Origin: Saccharicrinis aurantiacus
Lineage (GTDB): Bacteria > Bacteroidota > Bacteroidia > Bacteroidales > Marinilabiliaceae
NCBI RefSeq assembly: GCF_001660705.2
Contig: NZ_LYBV02000041.1
Coordinates: 21,020-85,019, forward strand
Direction: 5' to 3'
Length of the DNA: 64,000 nt
Part shown: piece after piece, positions 55,429 through 64,000 of the stretch
Layout of the letters: the number at the start of each line of letters is the position of its first letter
How positions within the stretch are numbered: position 1 is the first letter of the stretch
Program-made: the position numbers and the translations under genes
The notes under the pieces: model-generated
The model's database searches: none
What the model saw: the letters and a program-made list of their open reading frames with translations, nothing else
Told to the model about the DNA's origin: nothing

Positions 55429-57659
55429 TAGATAAGTGGCTTAAACAAGATATTGAAGAAATATACAAATCTCACTCAATAGCTGTATTTATTGATGAGT
55501 CAAAAGAGGCAAGCTTTTTAATAGATGAATTAAAAAGTATGGCTACTATTTATGAAACCTATGGCGAAATTGAAGAGCTAAAGGCAAAATATGAAATAGA
55601 AAAGGCTGCAAGTGAATCAACAAAGTTTATCATTTATACCAATACTCCTAAAAACGATTTAAAATACATACGGGAATATTGCGAAACCAATGGATGCATT
55701 GAGGTACGTTATCTCGATCACTACATAAAAAAGAAAGTCAATCAACACCTAAACCTAAATATCAATATTCCTAAAGAAGAACTCATTTCCGCAGCTAAAG
55801 TTAGTGTAGGTCAAAACCAAACTTACTGGATGGACTTAAGTCATAAAGGGGCTTCCGAAATATTCGATTTAGAAAAGGAGTTGTTACCATTTTTAGATAA
55901 TCCTACTTCGTATTTAAAAAAGTACGATGATTCAACGCAAGAAATTTTCTTTAAAAAGGTTAATGAGTTAATTGGTCAGTCCTACGTCAAAAAACCTGCT
56001 AAAACCTTGGCTAAGGAAGTTGTAGAAAAAATGTTGAATGGATTACTTCATAATTCGACAAATGCTGTTCTTTTTAATGTATATAAAAACTGGTTAGATA
56101 GTCTTTCATATAAGGCATCTTTTCAAGCTTATCTTGAAAAATATAAAATTGCTGCCAAATCAAATGTTTTTGAGGTTCACCCATCACACCCTTTCAGAGT
56201 AATAGATGAAGAGTGGTTAAAGGAGATAGGTAAGAACATAAACGACAAGCAATTTATTCAGAATGTACTACCAAAGATAAATCAGCGAAATGCAGATAAA
56301 GCTGCCAAAAGCCTGGGAATAAGTTTTTGGGCCAATGTAAAAGAACTTATTGAGTTCGATGAAAAAAATATAAACCAGATTAGTTCATTTGATGAATGTA
56401 TTGGGTTCTACATCAAAAATTTTAGTAAAGTTGATGGTGCAATTAGGAAACTATATAGCGAATTTTTAACCGAACCCATTATTATTGAACCATTACAAAC
56501 CTACTATAAAAACTTATCTGTGGTATTTCTGGATAAATGGTTTAAGTACATTAACAACTATCAGCCCAATCAACTAGGCAAGATTCAGGAAATTATTGAC
56601 AGCAATAGTACAAAGACAGCAATAGTAGTTGGTGATGGTGTTTCGTGGGAATTTGCACAGGATATAATTTCAAATATCCACAACAAGGATTACAGATTAA
56701 CTGAAGGACACCTTTTGGCTGGATTACCATCGGAAACAGAGCATAATATGAGCCAGCTATATGTGAATACAGGTGAAGTATTAAGTACAAAAAAAGAAAG
56801 AGAAAACTACCTGGCTAAATCCAATAATGATAAAGATATTTCATTTGTTGATTTAGAAAATGTTAATGAAATAACTGACAAAGCACATTACTTAATATGT
56901 AGTTATAAAGAACCGGATAAGTTGGGAGAAACATATCAGCAAAAGGCATTAAAATACTTTAACCATGTTGCTGAAGTTTTTGCTTCCAAAATTCAACAGC
57001 TGCTTAAAAATGGGTACAAAACTGTTTACCTGTTGACTGACCATGGATTTACCTTAACAGGTATTTTGGAAAATTCCGATAAAATCGAAGTTGGTTTTTC
57101 TGGAACAATCAATAAGAGTGAGCGTTACATACGTTCAGTAAATAAGCAGAGCATTAATGAGGAACTGCTTATTGAGAAAGAACTTAAGTATGAGCACTTC
57201 GATTACTGCTATTTTGCTAAACGCCTTGGGCCATTTAAAACTCCTGGTGTATATGGATTTAGTCATGGAGGGATTTCCCCACAAGAAACCATTATACCTT
57301 ATCTCAAATGGACCAACACATCAGAAAACAACGAATTGCTTAGTATTAAGATTACAAACAAATCTGATTTGATAGATGTGACCGGTAATTTATTTACATT
57401 GAAATTATCTGGACATGCCGATTCTAAAGGCTTGTTCACCAACGAGCGAAAGATAATACTACTGTTCTTCGCTAACAACCAAAAATTCAACGAAAGTGAT
57501 ATCATCACAGTAAATAACGACCAGGAACTTAAAAAGGAATATCAATTTGGTTCTCACTCTGAAATAGAAATTAAAGTTTTAGATGCTAATACAAAAGAGC
57601 AGCTAGATAAGGTTACGGTAAAACAAAGCTCCGCCAGAGATTTAGGTGGACTTTTATAA
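55425..57659 (+). CDS. pglZ: BREX protein PglZ, alkaline-phosphatase-superfamily
   Basis: 744 residues. The PglZ domain covers the C-terminal half: VVGDGVSWEFA (~405), LLTDHGFTLTG with Asp539/His540, and FSHGGISPQETIIPY (His614), the metal-binding residues of the alkaline phosphatase fold. The N-terminal ~350 residues are helical. PglZ is an essential member of all BREX types, thought to act as a phosphodiesterase/nuclease-like component. It overlaps the preceding nuclease gene by 4 bp and precedes brxL by 9 bp. Confidence 0.92.
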   Translation: MIDKWLKQDIEEIYKSHSIAVFIDESKEASFLIDELKSMATIYETYGEIEELKAKYEIEKAASESTKFIIYTNTPKNDLKYIREYCETNGCIEVRYLDHYIKKKVNQHLNLNINIPKEELISAAKVSVGQNQTYWMDLSHKGASEIFDLEKELLPFLDNPTSYLKKYDDSTQEIFFKKVNELIGQSYVKKPAKTLAKEVVEKMLNGLLHNSTNAVLFNVYKNWLDSLSYKASFQAYLEKYKIAAKSNVFEVHPSHPFRVIDEEWLKEIGKNINDKQFIQNVLPKINQRNADKAAKSLGISFWANVKELIEFDEKNINQISSFDECIGFYIKNFSKVDGAIRKLYSEFLTEPIIIEPLQTYYKNLSVVFLDKWFKYINNYQPNQLGKIQEIIDSNSTKTAIVVGDGVSWEFAQDIISNIHNKDYRLTEGHLLAGLPSETEHNMSQLYVNTGEVLSTKKERENYLAKSNNDKDISFVDLENVNEITDKAHYLICSYKEPDKLGETYQQKALKYFNHVAEVFASKIQQLLKNGYKTVYLLTDHGFTLTGILENSDKIEVGFSGTINKSERYIRSVNKQSINEELLIEKELKYEHFDYCYFAKRLGPFKTPGVYGFSHGGISPQETIIPYLKWTNTSENNELLSIKITNKSDLIDVTGNLFTLKLSGHADSKGLFTNERKIILLFFANNQKFNESDIITVNNDQELKKEYQFGSHSEIEIKVLDANTKEQLDKVTVKQSSARDLGGLL

Positions 57660-57668
57660 GATATTGAT

Positions 57669-59720
57669 ATGATTGTATTAGATGCATTAGATAATAAACT
57701 AATTGAAACCTTTAAAGGATTCGTAGTAAAAAAAGATTTAGTCCGTTCTGTAAAAGTAGGTGCTAATGTTCCCGTATTTGTCCTTGAATATTTAATAGCT
57801 AATTCATGCTCTACCGATGATGAAGAAAAGATTAAGGAGGGTATGGCTAATGTAAAAAGGATACTTACCGAACATTACGTTAATCCTGAAGAAAGCGATT
57901 TAATTCAATCCAGGATTAGAGAAAAAGGCTCTTATAAGATAATTGATAAAATTTCTGTAAAGCTTGATACCGCAAAAGATGTGTATTGGGCACAATTGCA
58001 AAACAGTAACATTAAAAATGGAGTTATCTCCGATGCCATGGTAAGCGCTCATGATAAAATGCTTATGGGTGGTATTTGGGCAATTATCGATATTGAATAT
58101 GATTCCTTTTCTAAAGATGGTAATAAGGGTACACCATTTATCATTCAAGATATTAAACCCATACAGCTATCTTCATTCGACAATACTCGAATTATTGAAA
58201 AGCGTAAAGAGTTTTCAAAAAAAGAATGGTTAAACTTATTACTAAGAAGTTGTGGTTACGAGCCGGAATCTGAAGGTATGTCGGATAGAGTAAAAATGCT
58301 TCTACTCTCTCGCTTGCTACCTATGGTAGAATCAAACTTTAACTTTATTGAATTAGGACCAAGAGCTACCGGAAAATCGTTTGTATATAAAGAATTGACA
58401 CCTTATGCTACCTTGGTTTCAGGTGGACAAGGAACAATTGCTAAGCTTTTTGTTCATGGTAGTACCGGCAAGATTGGTGCGGTAGGAAAATGGGATGCGA
58501 TTTGTTTTGATGAATCAACTGATAAAATATTTTCAGACAAAGCAGCAGTTCCATTAATGAAAGATTATATGGAATCTGGTTCATTTACTAGAGATGCTGC
58601 CAAAGGTGAAATGTCAGGTATTGCTTCAATTATTTTGAATGGTAATATTAATCAACCAGTTGAAACTGTTCTGCAAACAAGTCATTTATTTAGTCCTCTG
58701 TCTGAGGAAGTGAATTCAGATACAGCATTTTTGGATAGAATACACTTTTATTTGCCTGGTTGGGAAATGATTAAATTCTCACCTACAAACTTTACCGTGA
58801 ATTTTGGTTTTAGCACAGATTACTTTTCCGAATGCTTAAAGTCTTTTAGGAAATACACTTATACTGATGTTTTAGAAGATTATTTCACTCTTGGTTCTCA
58901 TTTAAAACAGAGAGACACTAAACCAGTTAAAAAGACTGTTTCAGGACTTATTAAACTGTTGCACCCAGATGGGAATTTCACAAAAGAAGATGTGAAAGAA
59001 TATGTGGAATTAGCAATTGAAATGCGACGTAGAGTTAAAGAGCAACTAAAGCGTATAGGAGGTATGGAGTTTTGGGATACTAATTTCTCTTATATCGACA
59101 AAGAATCTCAGGAGGAACATTTTGTAGGTTTACCTGAAGAAAAAGGCTCTCACTTAATTGAAAATACACCATTACAACCCGGTGTTTGTTATACGGCAAC
59201 AAGTGATGGTGAAAGCCTCGCATTAGTAAGACTTGAAGTAGTAACAACTCCAGGTTCCGGAAAATTGAATATTACTGGAGTAAGTAACACTCAGATAAAG
59301 GAAAATATTAAAAATACTTTCCTGTATATTAAAGCCAATGAGAAATCTATATTGAATGAGCAACACTCCATTAAAAACTTTGATATATCTATTCAAGTTA
59401 CAAAGGTTCTTGGAGCAAGTCTATCAACAGGTCTTGGTTCAGCCGTGTACATCGCAATAATATCAGCTATCTATAAAAAGAATTTAAAACCTGGATTGGC
59501 TGTCCTTGGAGATTTATCTGTTGGTGGAGCTGTGGAGCGTGCAATAAATTTTACTGATAAAATAACCATGCTTTCAGAAAATGGAGCCAAGACAGTGATT
59601 GTACCAATGGATAATTTACCTGAACTATCGAGTGTTCCAGCATCAGTTTTAGGTAATACCGATGCCCCGTTTTATTCCAATAATCAATTATTAATGCAAA
59701 AGGCAATCTTGCTTGATTAA
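57669..59720 (+). CDS. brxL: BREX protein BrxL, AAA+/Lon-protease-like
   Basis: 683 residues. Walker A GPRATGKS is at 230-237, and ICFDES (~278) is the Walker B-like segment. The C-terminal domain is Lon-like, with GLGSAVYIAI (Ser591) and NFTDKITM (Lys631) at the Ser-Lys dyad positions, followed by GAKTVIVP. BrxL of type 1 BREX assembles into rings on DNA; the Lon part is mainly structural in characterised members. Its presence defines the system as type 1. Confidence 0.93.
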   Translation: MIVLDALDNKLIETFKGFVVKKDLVRSVKVGANVPVFVLEYLIANSCSTDDEEKIKEGMANVKRILTEHYVNPEESDLIQSRIREKGSYKIIDKISVKLDTAKDVYWAQLQNSNIKNGVISDAMVSAHDKMLMGGIWAIIDIEYDSFSKDGNKGTPFIIQDIKPIQLSSFDNTRIIEKRKEFSKKEWLNLLLRSCGYEPESEGMSDRVKMLLLSRLLPMVESNFNFIELGPRATGKSFVYKELTPYATLVSGGQGTIAKLFVHGSTGKIGAVGKWDAICFDESTDKIFSDKAAVPLMKDYMESGSFTRDAAKGEMSGIASIILNGNINQPVETVLQTSHLFSPLSEEVNSDTAFLDRIHFYLPGWEMIKFSPTNFTVNFGFSTDYFSECLKSFRKYTYTDVLEDYFTLGSHLKQRDTKPVKKTVSGLIKLLHPDGNFTKEDVKEYVELAIEMRRRVKEQLKRIGGMEFWDTNFSYIDKESQEEHFVGLPEEKGSHLIENTPLQPGVCYTATSDGESLALVRLEVVTTPGSGKLNITGVSNTQIKENIKNTFLYIKANEKSILNEQHSIKNFDISIQVTKVLGASLSTGLGSAVYIAIISAIYKKNLKPGLAVLGDLSVGGAVERAINFTDKITMLSENGAKTVIVPMDNLPELSSVPASVLGNTDAPFYSNNQLLMQKAILLD

Positions 59721-59730
59721 TATTTGAGCT

Positions 59731-59967
59731 ATGACAGAACAAGTAAAGTTTCAAAAAATATTAGGGATCCTTTTATTGCGTAATTGCAAGTATGGCAGAA
59801 CCATTCAGAAAATATCCAAGCGCTTCGATGTTTCCCCAAAAACAGTATACCGTTACTTTGATACATTAATGAAAGACAATCGTTTTGAGATAAGCTGTAA
59901 TAAAGCTCATATAGGTGCATCTAGCTACTTCGTGAAAACTATCGATTATAATGAACCTACATTGTAA
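59731..59967 (+). CDS. Small HTH protein at the end of the BREX operon
   Basis: 78 residues. The stretch KYGRTIQKISKRFDVSPKTVYRYFDTL is a DeoR/HTH_11-like helix-turn-helix, followed by a short beta hairpin (NRFEISCNKAHIGASSYFV). It starts 10 bp after brxL and is the last operon gene. The size equals only the DNA-binding half of a WYL-type BREX regulator (BrxR), with no WYL domain. A role in autoregulation of the operon, perhaps via the palindrome at 42582, is a guess. Confidence 0.7.
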   Translation: MTEQVKFQKILGILLLRNCKYGRTIQKISKRFDVSPKTVYRYFDTLMKDNRFEISCNKAHIGASSYFVKTIDYNEPTL

Positions 59968-60039
59968 ACGAGAGAATGACCTCTATAAGCTATTCGCGAA
60001 GTGTGAGTCGTTATATCAATCCTTTTTTAATATTGTAAT

Positions 60040-60067
60040 GGTCGAGATGTAAATTCACACCTCGACC
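60040..60067. terminator. Hairpin after the BREX operon
   Basis: GGTCGAGATGT/ACACCTCGACC pairs over 11 positions with one mismatch around AAATTC, 70 bp after the last operon gene. The following sequence is AT-rich but lacks a clean T run. Confidence 0.5.
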
Positions 60068-60157
60068 TACAATACTTTATATACCTTTTGGTGGGTTATT
60101 ATCTCATTCTGATCCAAATTTAAACCAACCTAATTTGGCCAGTTTCGATTATTACAT

Positions 60158-60322
60158 TCAACCATACTCAAAGATATCTGCTATATCTTTATATTGCTTC
60201 GGTTTGTTTACTAGCATGCAGCTTGGTTTCTTGAATTGACATTCACCCTTGTGAATTTGAAGACTACCACACTCATTATGATCAAAAGACGGATTACGGT
60301 TTTCTTTATTAATTTTGCACAT
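60158..60322 (-). CDS. Small cysteine-containing hypothetical protein (54 aa)
   Basis: A minus-strand ORF, ATG at 60322, encodes 54 residues with four Cys (positions 2, 18, 28 and 35; NECGSLQIHKGECQFKKPSC), spaced like a small zinc-binding or disulfide knuckle. It is too short for most gene finders. It lies downstream of, and on the same strand as, the 33-residue ORF at 60369-60470, with a perfect palindrome between them. No family recognised. Confidence 0.45.
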   Translation of the reverse strand: MCKINKENRNPSFDHNECGSLQIHKGECQFKKPSCMLVNKPKQYKDIADIFEYG

Positions 60323-60346
60323 AAAAAAGTTTTAAATTAAATACTT

Positions 60347-60362
60347 ACAAGTATATACTTGT
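60347..60362. promoter_or_regulatory. 16-bp perfect palindrome
   Basis: ACAAGTATATACTTGT is fully self-complementary and lies 25 bp upstream of the 54-residue minus-strand ORF. A dimeric repressor site is a reasonable guess. Confidence 0.4.
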
Positions 60363-60368
60363 TTTATT

Positions 60369-60470
60369 TTACCCTCTTGAATTATAATATTCATCATTAT
60401 TAGGGTTTAGTTGGTCAGAGTGATTATCGTAATCAGCCTGACAATGGTCTGCATCAGAATTCCATCCCAT
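60369..60470 (-). CDS. Tiny hypothetical protein (33 aa), Asn/Asp-rich
   Basis: A minus-strand ORF, ATG at 60470, encodes 33 residues with the pattern DNHSDQLNPNNDEYYNSRG. The phrase QLNPNN-x-x-Y-x-x-SRG is compositionally striking and I believe similar short motifs occur in other bacterial small proteins, but I cannot name a family. It precedes the 54-residue ORF on the same strand. Confidence 0.4.
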   Translation of the reverse strand: MGWNSDADHCQADYDNHSDQLNPNNDEYYNSRG

Positions 60471-60524
60471 AACTTTAATAATTTTAAGATTAATAAATAC
60501 GCTATAGCTTAACTGTTAACATTA

Positions 60525-61439
60525 ATGTGTGGCAAACATATAACTGAAATGAAAGAAGACGAAAAAAATGGCATAATCACACCTAAAAGTGTAGGGAATG
60601 ACTTTTGGAAGTTCTTTGAACTTGATAAAGACGGTAAACCTGTGGTTGTTGAATATGCTATTAATATAAAGGATAAAGCTCGCTTTAAGCATAAAATTGA
60701 GTTGCTAGATATTCTTTACATAGATTTAAGTGGAGATAATAGAGAAGAATTGATTATACACTTATCTAAGCCTATAGAGATACGTGAAGGTGATATGAGT
60801 AAAGACGTTACTTGGAACAAAAGACTTACAGGAAATGAGTTGCTAAAAACTTTAGGAAGTGACTTTATAAGAATAAGTGACCGTTATGTTGTTCAGAAAT
60901 ATTCAATATGTTCTATTAATGCAGATAACAATACACTTGTTGTCCGTGATAGATTCTTTAAGAATAACCTAAATGAATATATAACGCAAGAACTTAAGTT
61001 TGGTGAATCATATCTGCCTGAAATAAAAAAAAGCGGAGTGTTTAATTTAATAAGGTTGGATAATATTGAAGCTCCTCGTTCTGAAAACTATTACCGTGTA
61101 GGAAGAAACGCTGTTACTCTTAATCCAATAGCTATAGCCTACATCGAATCAACTGAAAACGGTAAAAAAGTTGTATTAGAGTCCTTTGCTCAAAATGGTT
61201 CAGAACCAGAAGAAATTATGTGGAAAACACGATGGTCGTTAGATAGAATAATGACAGAGTTAAAAATAGATACCTTTATCCAAGTAAATAAATCATTCAT
61301 CGTTAACCTATATACCCTTATAAATTCTCCTAAGCTTGATATGGGTAAACTAAGGATAAGAATTAAATCATTTGAAACCATAATTCCTGTTGGAAGAAAA
61401 TATCAGAAAGAAGTCTTTCAGTGCCTAAAAGATAATTAA
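60525..61439 (+). CDS. LytTR-type DNA-binding regulator, apparently two tandem LytTR domains
   Basis: 304 residues without a receiver domain. The C-terminal ~115 residues are a clear LytTR domain: IAYIESTENGKKVVLES, then FIQVNKSFIVNLYTLI and FETIIPVGRKYQKEVFQCL. The preceding part (~55-150) repeats the same plan more loosely (LLDILYIDLSGDN, LGSDFIRISDRYVVQKYSI, DNNTLVVRD), suggesting a second, diverged LytTR. LytTR domains bind direct repeats and often control competence, bacteriocin or biofilm genes. It is oriented toward the large membrane-protein gene downstream and may regulate it. The first ATG (60525) is used; an ATG at 60549 is possible. Confidence 0.75.
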   Translation: MCGKHITEMKEDEKNGIITPKSVGNDFWKFFELDKDGKPVVVEYAINIKDKARFKHKIELLDILYIDLSGDNREELIIHLSKPIEIREGDMSKDVTWNKRLTGNELLKTLGSDFIRISDRYVVQKYSICSINADNNTLVVRDRFFKNNLNEYITQELKFGESYLPEIKKSGVFNLIRLDNIEAPRSENYYRVGRNAVTLNPIAIAYIESTENGKKVVLESFAQNGSEPEEIMWKTRWSLDRIMTELKIDTFIQVNKSFIVNLYTLINSPKLDMGKLRIRIKSFETIIPVGRKYQKEVFQCLKDN

Positions 61440-61550
61440 CTTTTGTTGTTTTTCTAAACAAACAAATTCTCTTAACTTCTTACAAACACTTACAAGCTCC
61501 ATTAACCACCTACTTTTTAAGGTATAGCTTACTATATGTTTGTTTCCATT

Positions 61551-64000
61551 ATGGAAGCAGACACAAAAAAGATATTAGGCACACTTGGCTTTTTAGCAGC
61601 CATTGGCGGAGGATTCTACCTTATTAAGAAGAGTCAGAACCTTCTTTCTGGTGCAAAAATGAACTTCGCCCTGCTCGGCTTTCGCATCCATAAACTGAAT
61701 TTACAAGAAGTTCAGTTTGCCGTTAAACTGCGTTGTTATAATCCAACTAAAGCCGCTGTTTCATTAGCCATAAACCAAGTTGTAGCGCAATATAAAGGTG
61801 CAGACATTGCCTACTCAACTCCAAGGATTAAGGTACTTACTATTGCACCAGGAACCTCGCAAGAACCAGAAATCGTTTTTCAAGTACCCTTTCTCAACTT
61901 AGTGGGTAAAGGCCTATCCATGGCACTTCTTCAAAACACTGCACAGCTAAAATCAGATATGAGTTTTGCCTTAACGCTTAGTATTAATGGCGAGACTATC
62001 ACCACCACACAAAATCTAAAAGAAGAACAACATATGAGCGGATTAGCATTGGGACAACTCGGTATAGTATCCGGTCCTCGTAATACACAAGATGGAACCA
62101 AGTACAATAAACTTATTAAAAAAGCTGATGGCAATCAAGTCCTGGTAAAAAATGGCAATGTACTCGAAACCGTTGAAGGCTGTATTGATATTGTAGCATC
62201 CCATTACCGTGAGGTGGAAGATCTAGCTCAGTATTTACAAGCTGATACACTCAAAGAAACCTGTCGTAACATCTTTAATTTTGCTTATAAGCATCTGCAA
62301 TATCAAAAAGATGAAGATGGCACTGAGCAACTGCGCACACCTGCTCGTAGTTGGCTAGATGGTCAAATCAAATTCAAACAACAAGGTAAAAAGTCATCAG
62401 GTATTGATTGTGATGATTATAGTATTTTTTGTGGATCAATTCTAAAGTGCTTGGATATTCCATTTAAGTTCCGCATCACCAAATACGATGGCAAACAGAA
62501 CTTTCAGCACATCTATGTTTTTGTACCTGCTATTGGTGATAGTGAAAACGAAATAATCATTGATCCAGTACTCTCCAAATTCGATTACCAGAAGCCCTAC
62601 AGTTTTCAACAATCAGACTTTAATATGTCACCACTTCAAATGGTCGCAGGTATAAGAGGTGTCGATGGCATATCGGGTACGAGTACTTTAGGCTTACCCA
62701 TTTATGCACTATCAGGTATTGATACCAATGAAGGAAATCAGTATACAGAGTTGATGTCGATCGTTTCAGGATTGGATTTTGAAGACAGTATTAATGGCCT
62801 AGGTAACGCAGAAGATGCCACATTAAAATACCTCATACGCACTCGTGACTTCTTATTGAAAAGCAAGAGTAACAAAGCTAAAGTGGCACATATCCAAAAT
62901 CCGGATCAGTTCATTAGTATGCTTGATCAGGCCATTAAATTCTGGAATACACCAAAGCGTGATGCAGTATTAGATAAACTATCTACTATAGAAGAAAAAC
63001 TTGCCGAAAATGGGCTCATTAAATACGATAGAGATGCTATTGAAGGACTACTTGAATTCGATGATTTAGAAAATGCGATGGATGGTCTGGGGCGTAGAAA
63101 GCGAAGAGGTCGTTTTTGGAGAGCCATCAAACGAATTGGAAAGAAGGTAGGCAAAGGCATAAAGAAAGCCGGTAAAACCATTGGTAAAGCAGCCAAAAAG
63201 GTGGTAAAAGCCATTGTTCGCTTTAATCCCTTATCCATTGCCATCAGAGGCGGATTACTAGCAGCATTGCGCCTAAATATGTTTGGCATTGCTAAGAAAC
63301 TACAATACGCTTATCTACCAGATGCAGTAGCTTCAAAACACAATGTTTCGCTAAGTAAACTAAAGGATTTAAAGAAGCGACACAATAAAGTAAGAAAGCT
63401 TTTCAATGGTCTTCAGGGCAAAGAAAAGAACCTGAAGAATGCCATTCTAAAAGGAGCCAAGCAGAAGAGTTCCGATTTCTCATTAAAAGGAGTGGAAGGC
63501 TTACTATCAGACCTTAAAGCCTTGGATTCGGTAGGAGAGTTAAAAGATTTAGGTAATCTGGGCGTTGTTGCCACCGCAGCATCCATAGGAGCAGCAACAG
63601 GAGTATTGACCAAGATCAAAAACTGGTTAAAGCCCGTGAAGAACATCTTCAATAAAATACGAGGCAAAGCAGCAGTTAAAAAGATTGAGAAATATGCAAA
63701 ACAAGGCAAGCAGGTGAGTGATGCCATTAAACAAAGGGCAAAGCAATACCAACAAATACAATCACAGAATGCATTACCTGCAGAAACCCCAGATAATATT
63801 TTACCAGAAATAAGAACAGAAGTACCACGACAATCATATAAAGTCACACAACCCTTACCACCAATGGTAAGGATGCCTATAACTCCAGGCATTGTCAGCA
63901 CACCCAAAGGCATTAGTAAAGGAGCTAAGATGGGTATCGGAATAGGAGTAGCAGCCCTTATCGGAACAGGCGCTTATTTCCTTTTCAGAGATCAAAAATC
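61551..64000 (+). CDS. Large membrane-anchored protein with LEA2-like and transglutaminase-like domains, partial
   Basis: The frame is open from ATG 61551 (or in-frame ATG 61536) to the window end, >816 codons. Order: an N-terminal membrane helix (LGTLGFLAAIGGGFYLI, ~10-26); a LEA2-like beta-sandwich (~35-130, LQEVQFAVKLRCYNPTKAAVSL); and a transglutaminase-like papain-fold domain with a Cys-His-Asp triad, Cys287 in GIDCDDYS, His320 in FQHIYVFV and Asp338 in IIIDPVL. Then comes a very basic stretch (~515-558, RRKRRGRFWRAIKRIGKKVG and onward), helical Lys-rich segments, and near the edge a second membrane helix (MGIGIGVAALIGTGAYFLF). It is not a standard metabolic or conjugation protein. The layout resembles virion/injection proteins of phage-like elements; this is inference. 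Confidence 0.7.
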   Translation, partial: MEADTKKILGTLGFLAAIGGGFYLIKKSQNLLSGAKMNFALLGFRIHKLNLQEVQFAVKLRCYNPTKAAVSLAINQVVAQYKGADIAYSTPRIKVLTIAPGTSQEPEIVFQVPFLNLVGKGLSMALLQNTAQLKSDMSFALTLSINGETITTTQNLKEEQHMSGLALGQLGIVSGPRNTQDGTKYNKLIKKADGNQVLVKNGNVLETVEGCIDIVASHYREVEDLAQYLQADTLKETCRNIFNFAYKHLQYQKDEDGTEQLRTPARSWLDGQIKFKQQGKKSSGIDCDDYSIFCGSILKCLDIPFKFRITKYDGKQNFQHIYVFVPAIGDSENEIIIDPVLSKFDYQKPYSFQQSDFNMSPLQMVAGIRGVDGISGTSTLGLPIYALSGIDTNEGNQYTELMSIVSGLDFEDSINGLGNAEDATLKYLIRTRDFLLKSKSNKAKVAHIQNPDQFISMLDQAIKFWNTPKRDAVLDKLSTIEEKLAENGLIKYDRDAIEGLLEFDDLENAMDGLGRRKRRGRFWRAIKRIGKKVGKGIKKAGKTIGKAAKKVVKAIVRFNPLSIAIRGGLLAALRLNMFGIAKKLQYAYLPDAVASKHNVSLSKLKDLKKRHNKVRKLFNGLQGKEKNLKNAILKGAKQKSSDFSLKGVEGLLSDLKALDSVGELKDLGNLGVVATAASIGAATGVLTKIKNWLKPVKNIFNKIRGKAAVKKIEKYAKQGKQVSDAIKQRAKQYQQIQSQNALPAETPDNILPEIRTEVPRQSYKVTQPLPPMVRMPITPGIVSTPKGISKGAKMGIGIGVAALIGTGAYFLFRDQK

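Noticed and set aside
59731..59967. Full BrxR-type (WYL) BREX regulator
   Set aside because: Only 78 residues; the HTH is present but no WYL or dimerisation domain follows.
62927..63913. Minus-strand ORFs of 120 and 166 codons at the right end
   Set aside because: They are shadows of the long plus-strand frame 61551-64000, which contains recognisable domains and never stops.

Overview
The window is AT-rich chromosomal DNA of a member of the Bacteroidota, probably a marine polysaccharide degrader. The evidence is a SusC/SusD pair, a hybrid two-component regulator with a beta-propeller sensor, type IX secretion C-terminal tails, TAnnTTTG promoter boxes, and mobile-element families (RteC, DUF4248) typical of the phylum. 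I would guess Marinilabiliales, but no rRNA is present to prove it.

Region 1 (1-9.0 kb, nearly all minus strand) is an oxidoreductase cluster: a partial AraC-family regulator cut by the left edge, several short-chain dehydrogenases (SDRs), an old-yellow-enzyme homologue, an iron-containing alcohol dehydrogenase and a TfoX-like protein. It is visibly decaying. One SDR has an in-frame TAG, one NAD(P)-binding gene has an internal deletion, and one SDR survives only as its C-terminal end. Three promoters carry the same operator, two direct repeats of GTATAsYAATTACA 21 bp apart, always 22 nt from the -7 box. The cluster is therefore probably one regulon, plausibly controlled by the AraC protein.

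Region 2 (9.7-36.0 kb) is a polysaccharide utilisation locus: a hybrid two-component regulator, a GH110-like alpha-1,3-galactosidase, SusC, SusD, two surface lipoproteins, two tandem propeller-containing enzymes that look like GH150 lambda-carrageenases, two further type IX-secreted proteins with carbohydrate-binding-like or Ig-like modules, and a TPR/HTH regulator. The combination suggests lambda-carrageenan or a related sulfated galactan. No sulfatase lies in the window.

Region 3 (about 36.5 kb to the right edge) looks like an integrated island. Its left edge has a tRNA-Ser 3'-end-like remnant with a terminator and a transposase relic. Then come an RteC-like protein, a helix-turn-helix protein, a DUF4406 protein, a primase-helicase, iteron-like repeats, a DUF4248 protein and a broken J-domain gene. 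A complete type 1 BREX phage-defence operon follows (brxA-brxB-brxC-pglX-...-pglZ-brxL). Between pglX and pglZ are three extra genes: a SatD protein that keeps a class III nucleotide-cyclase-like motif pattern, a DUF3307 membrane protein whose reading frame is broken at a T run, and a DUF262-DUF1524 (GmrSD/BrxU-like) nuclease coupled to pglZ. The BREX operon ends with a small HTH gene. Beyond it lie two tiny minus-strand ORFs, a tandem LytTR regulator, and a very large open frame (running off the edge) that encodes a transglutaminase-like, strongly basic, membrane-anchored protein, possibly virion-like. No integrase is seen; the orientation of the tRNA remnant predicts one beyond 64 kb.
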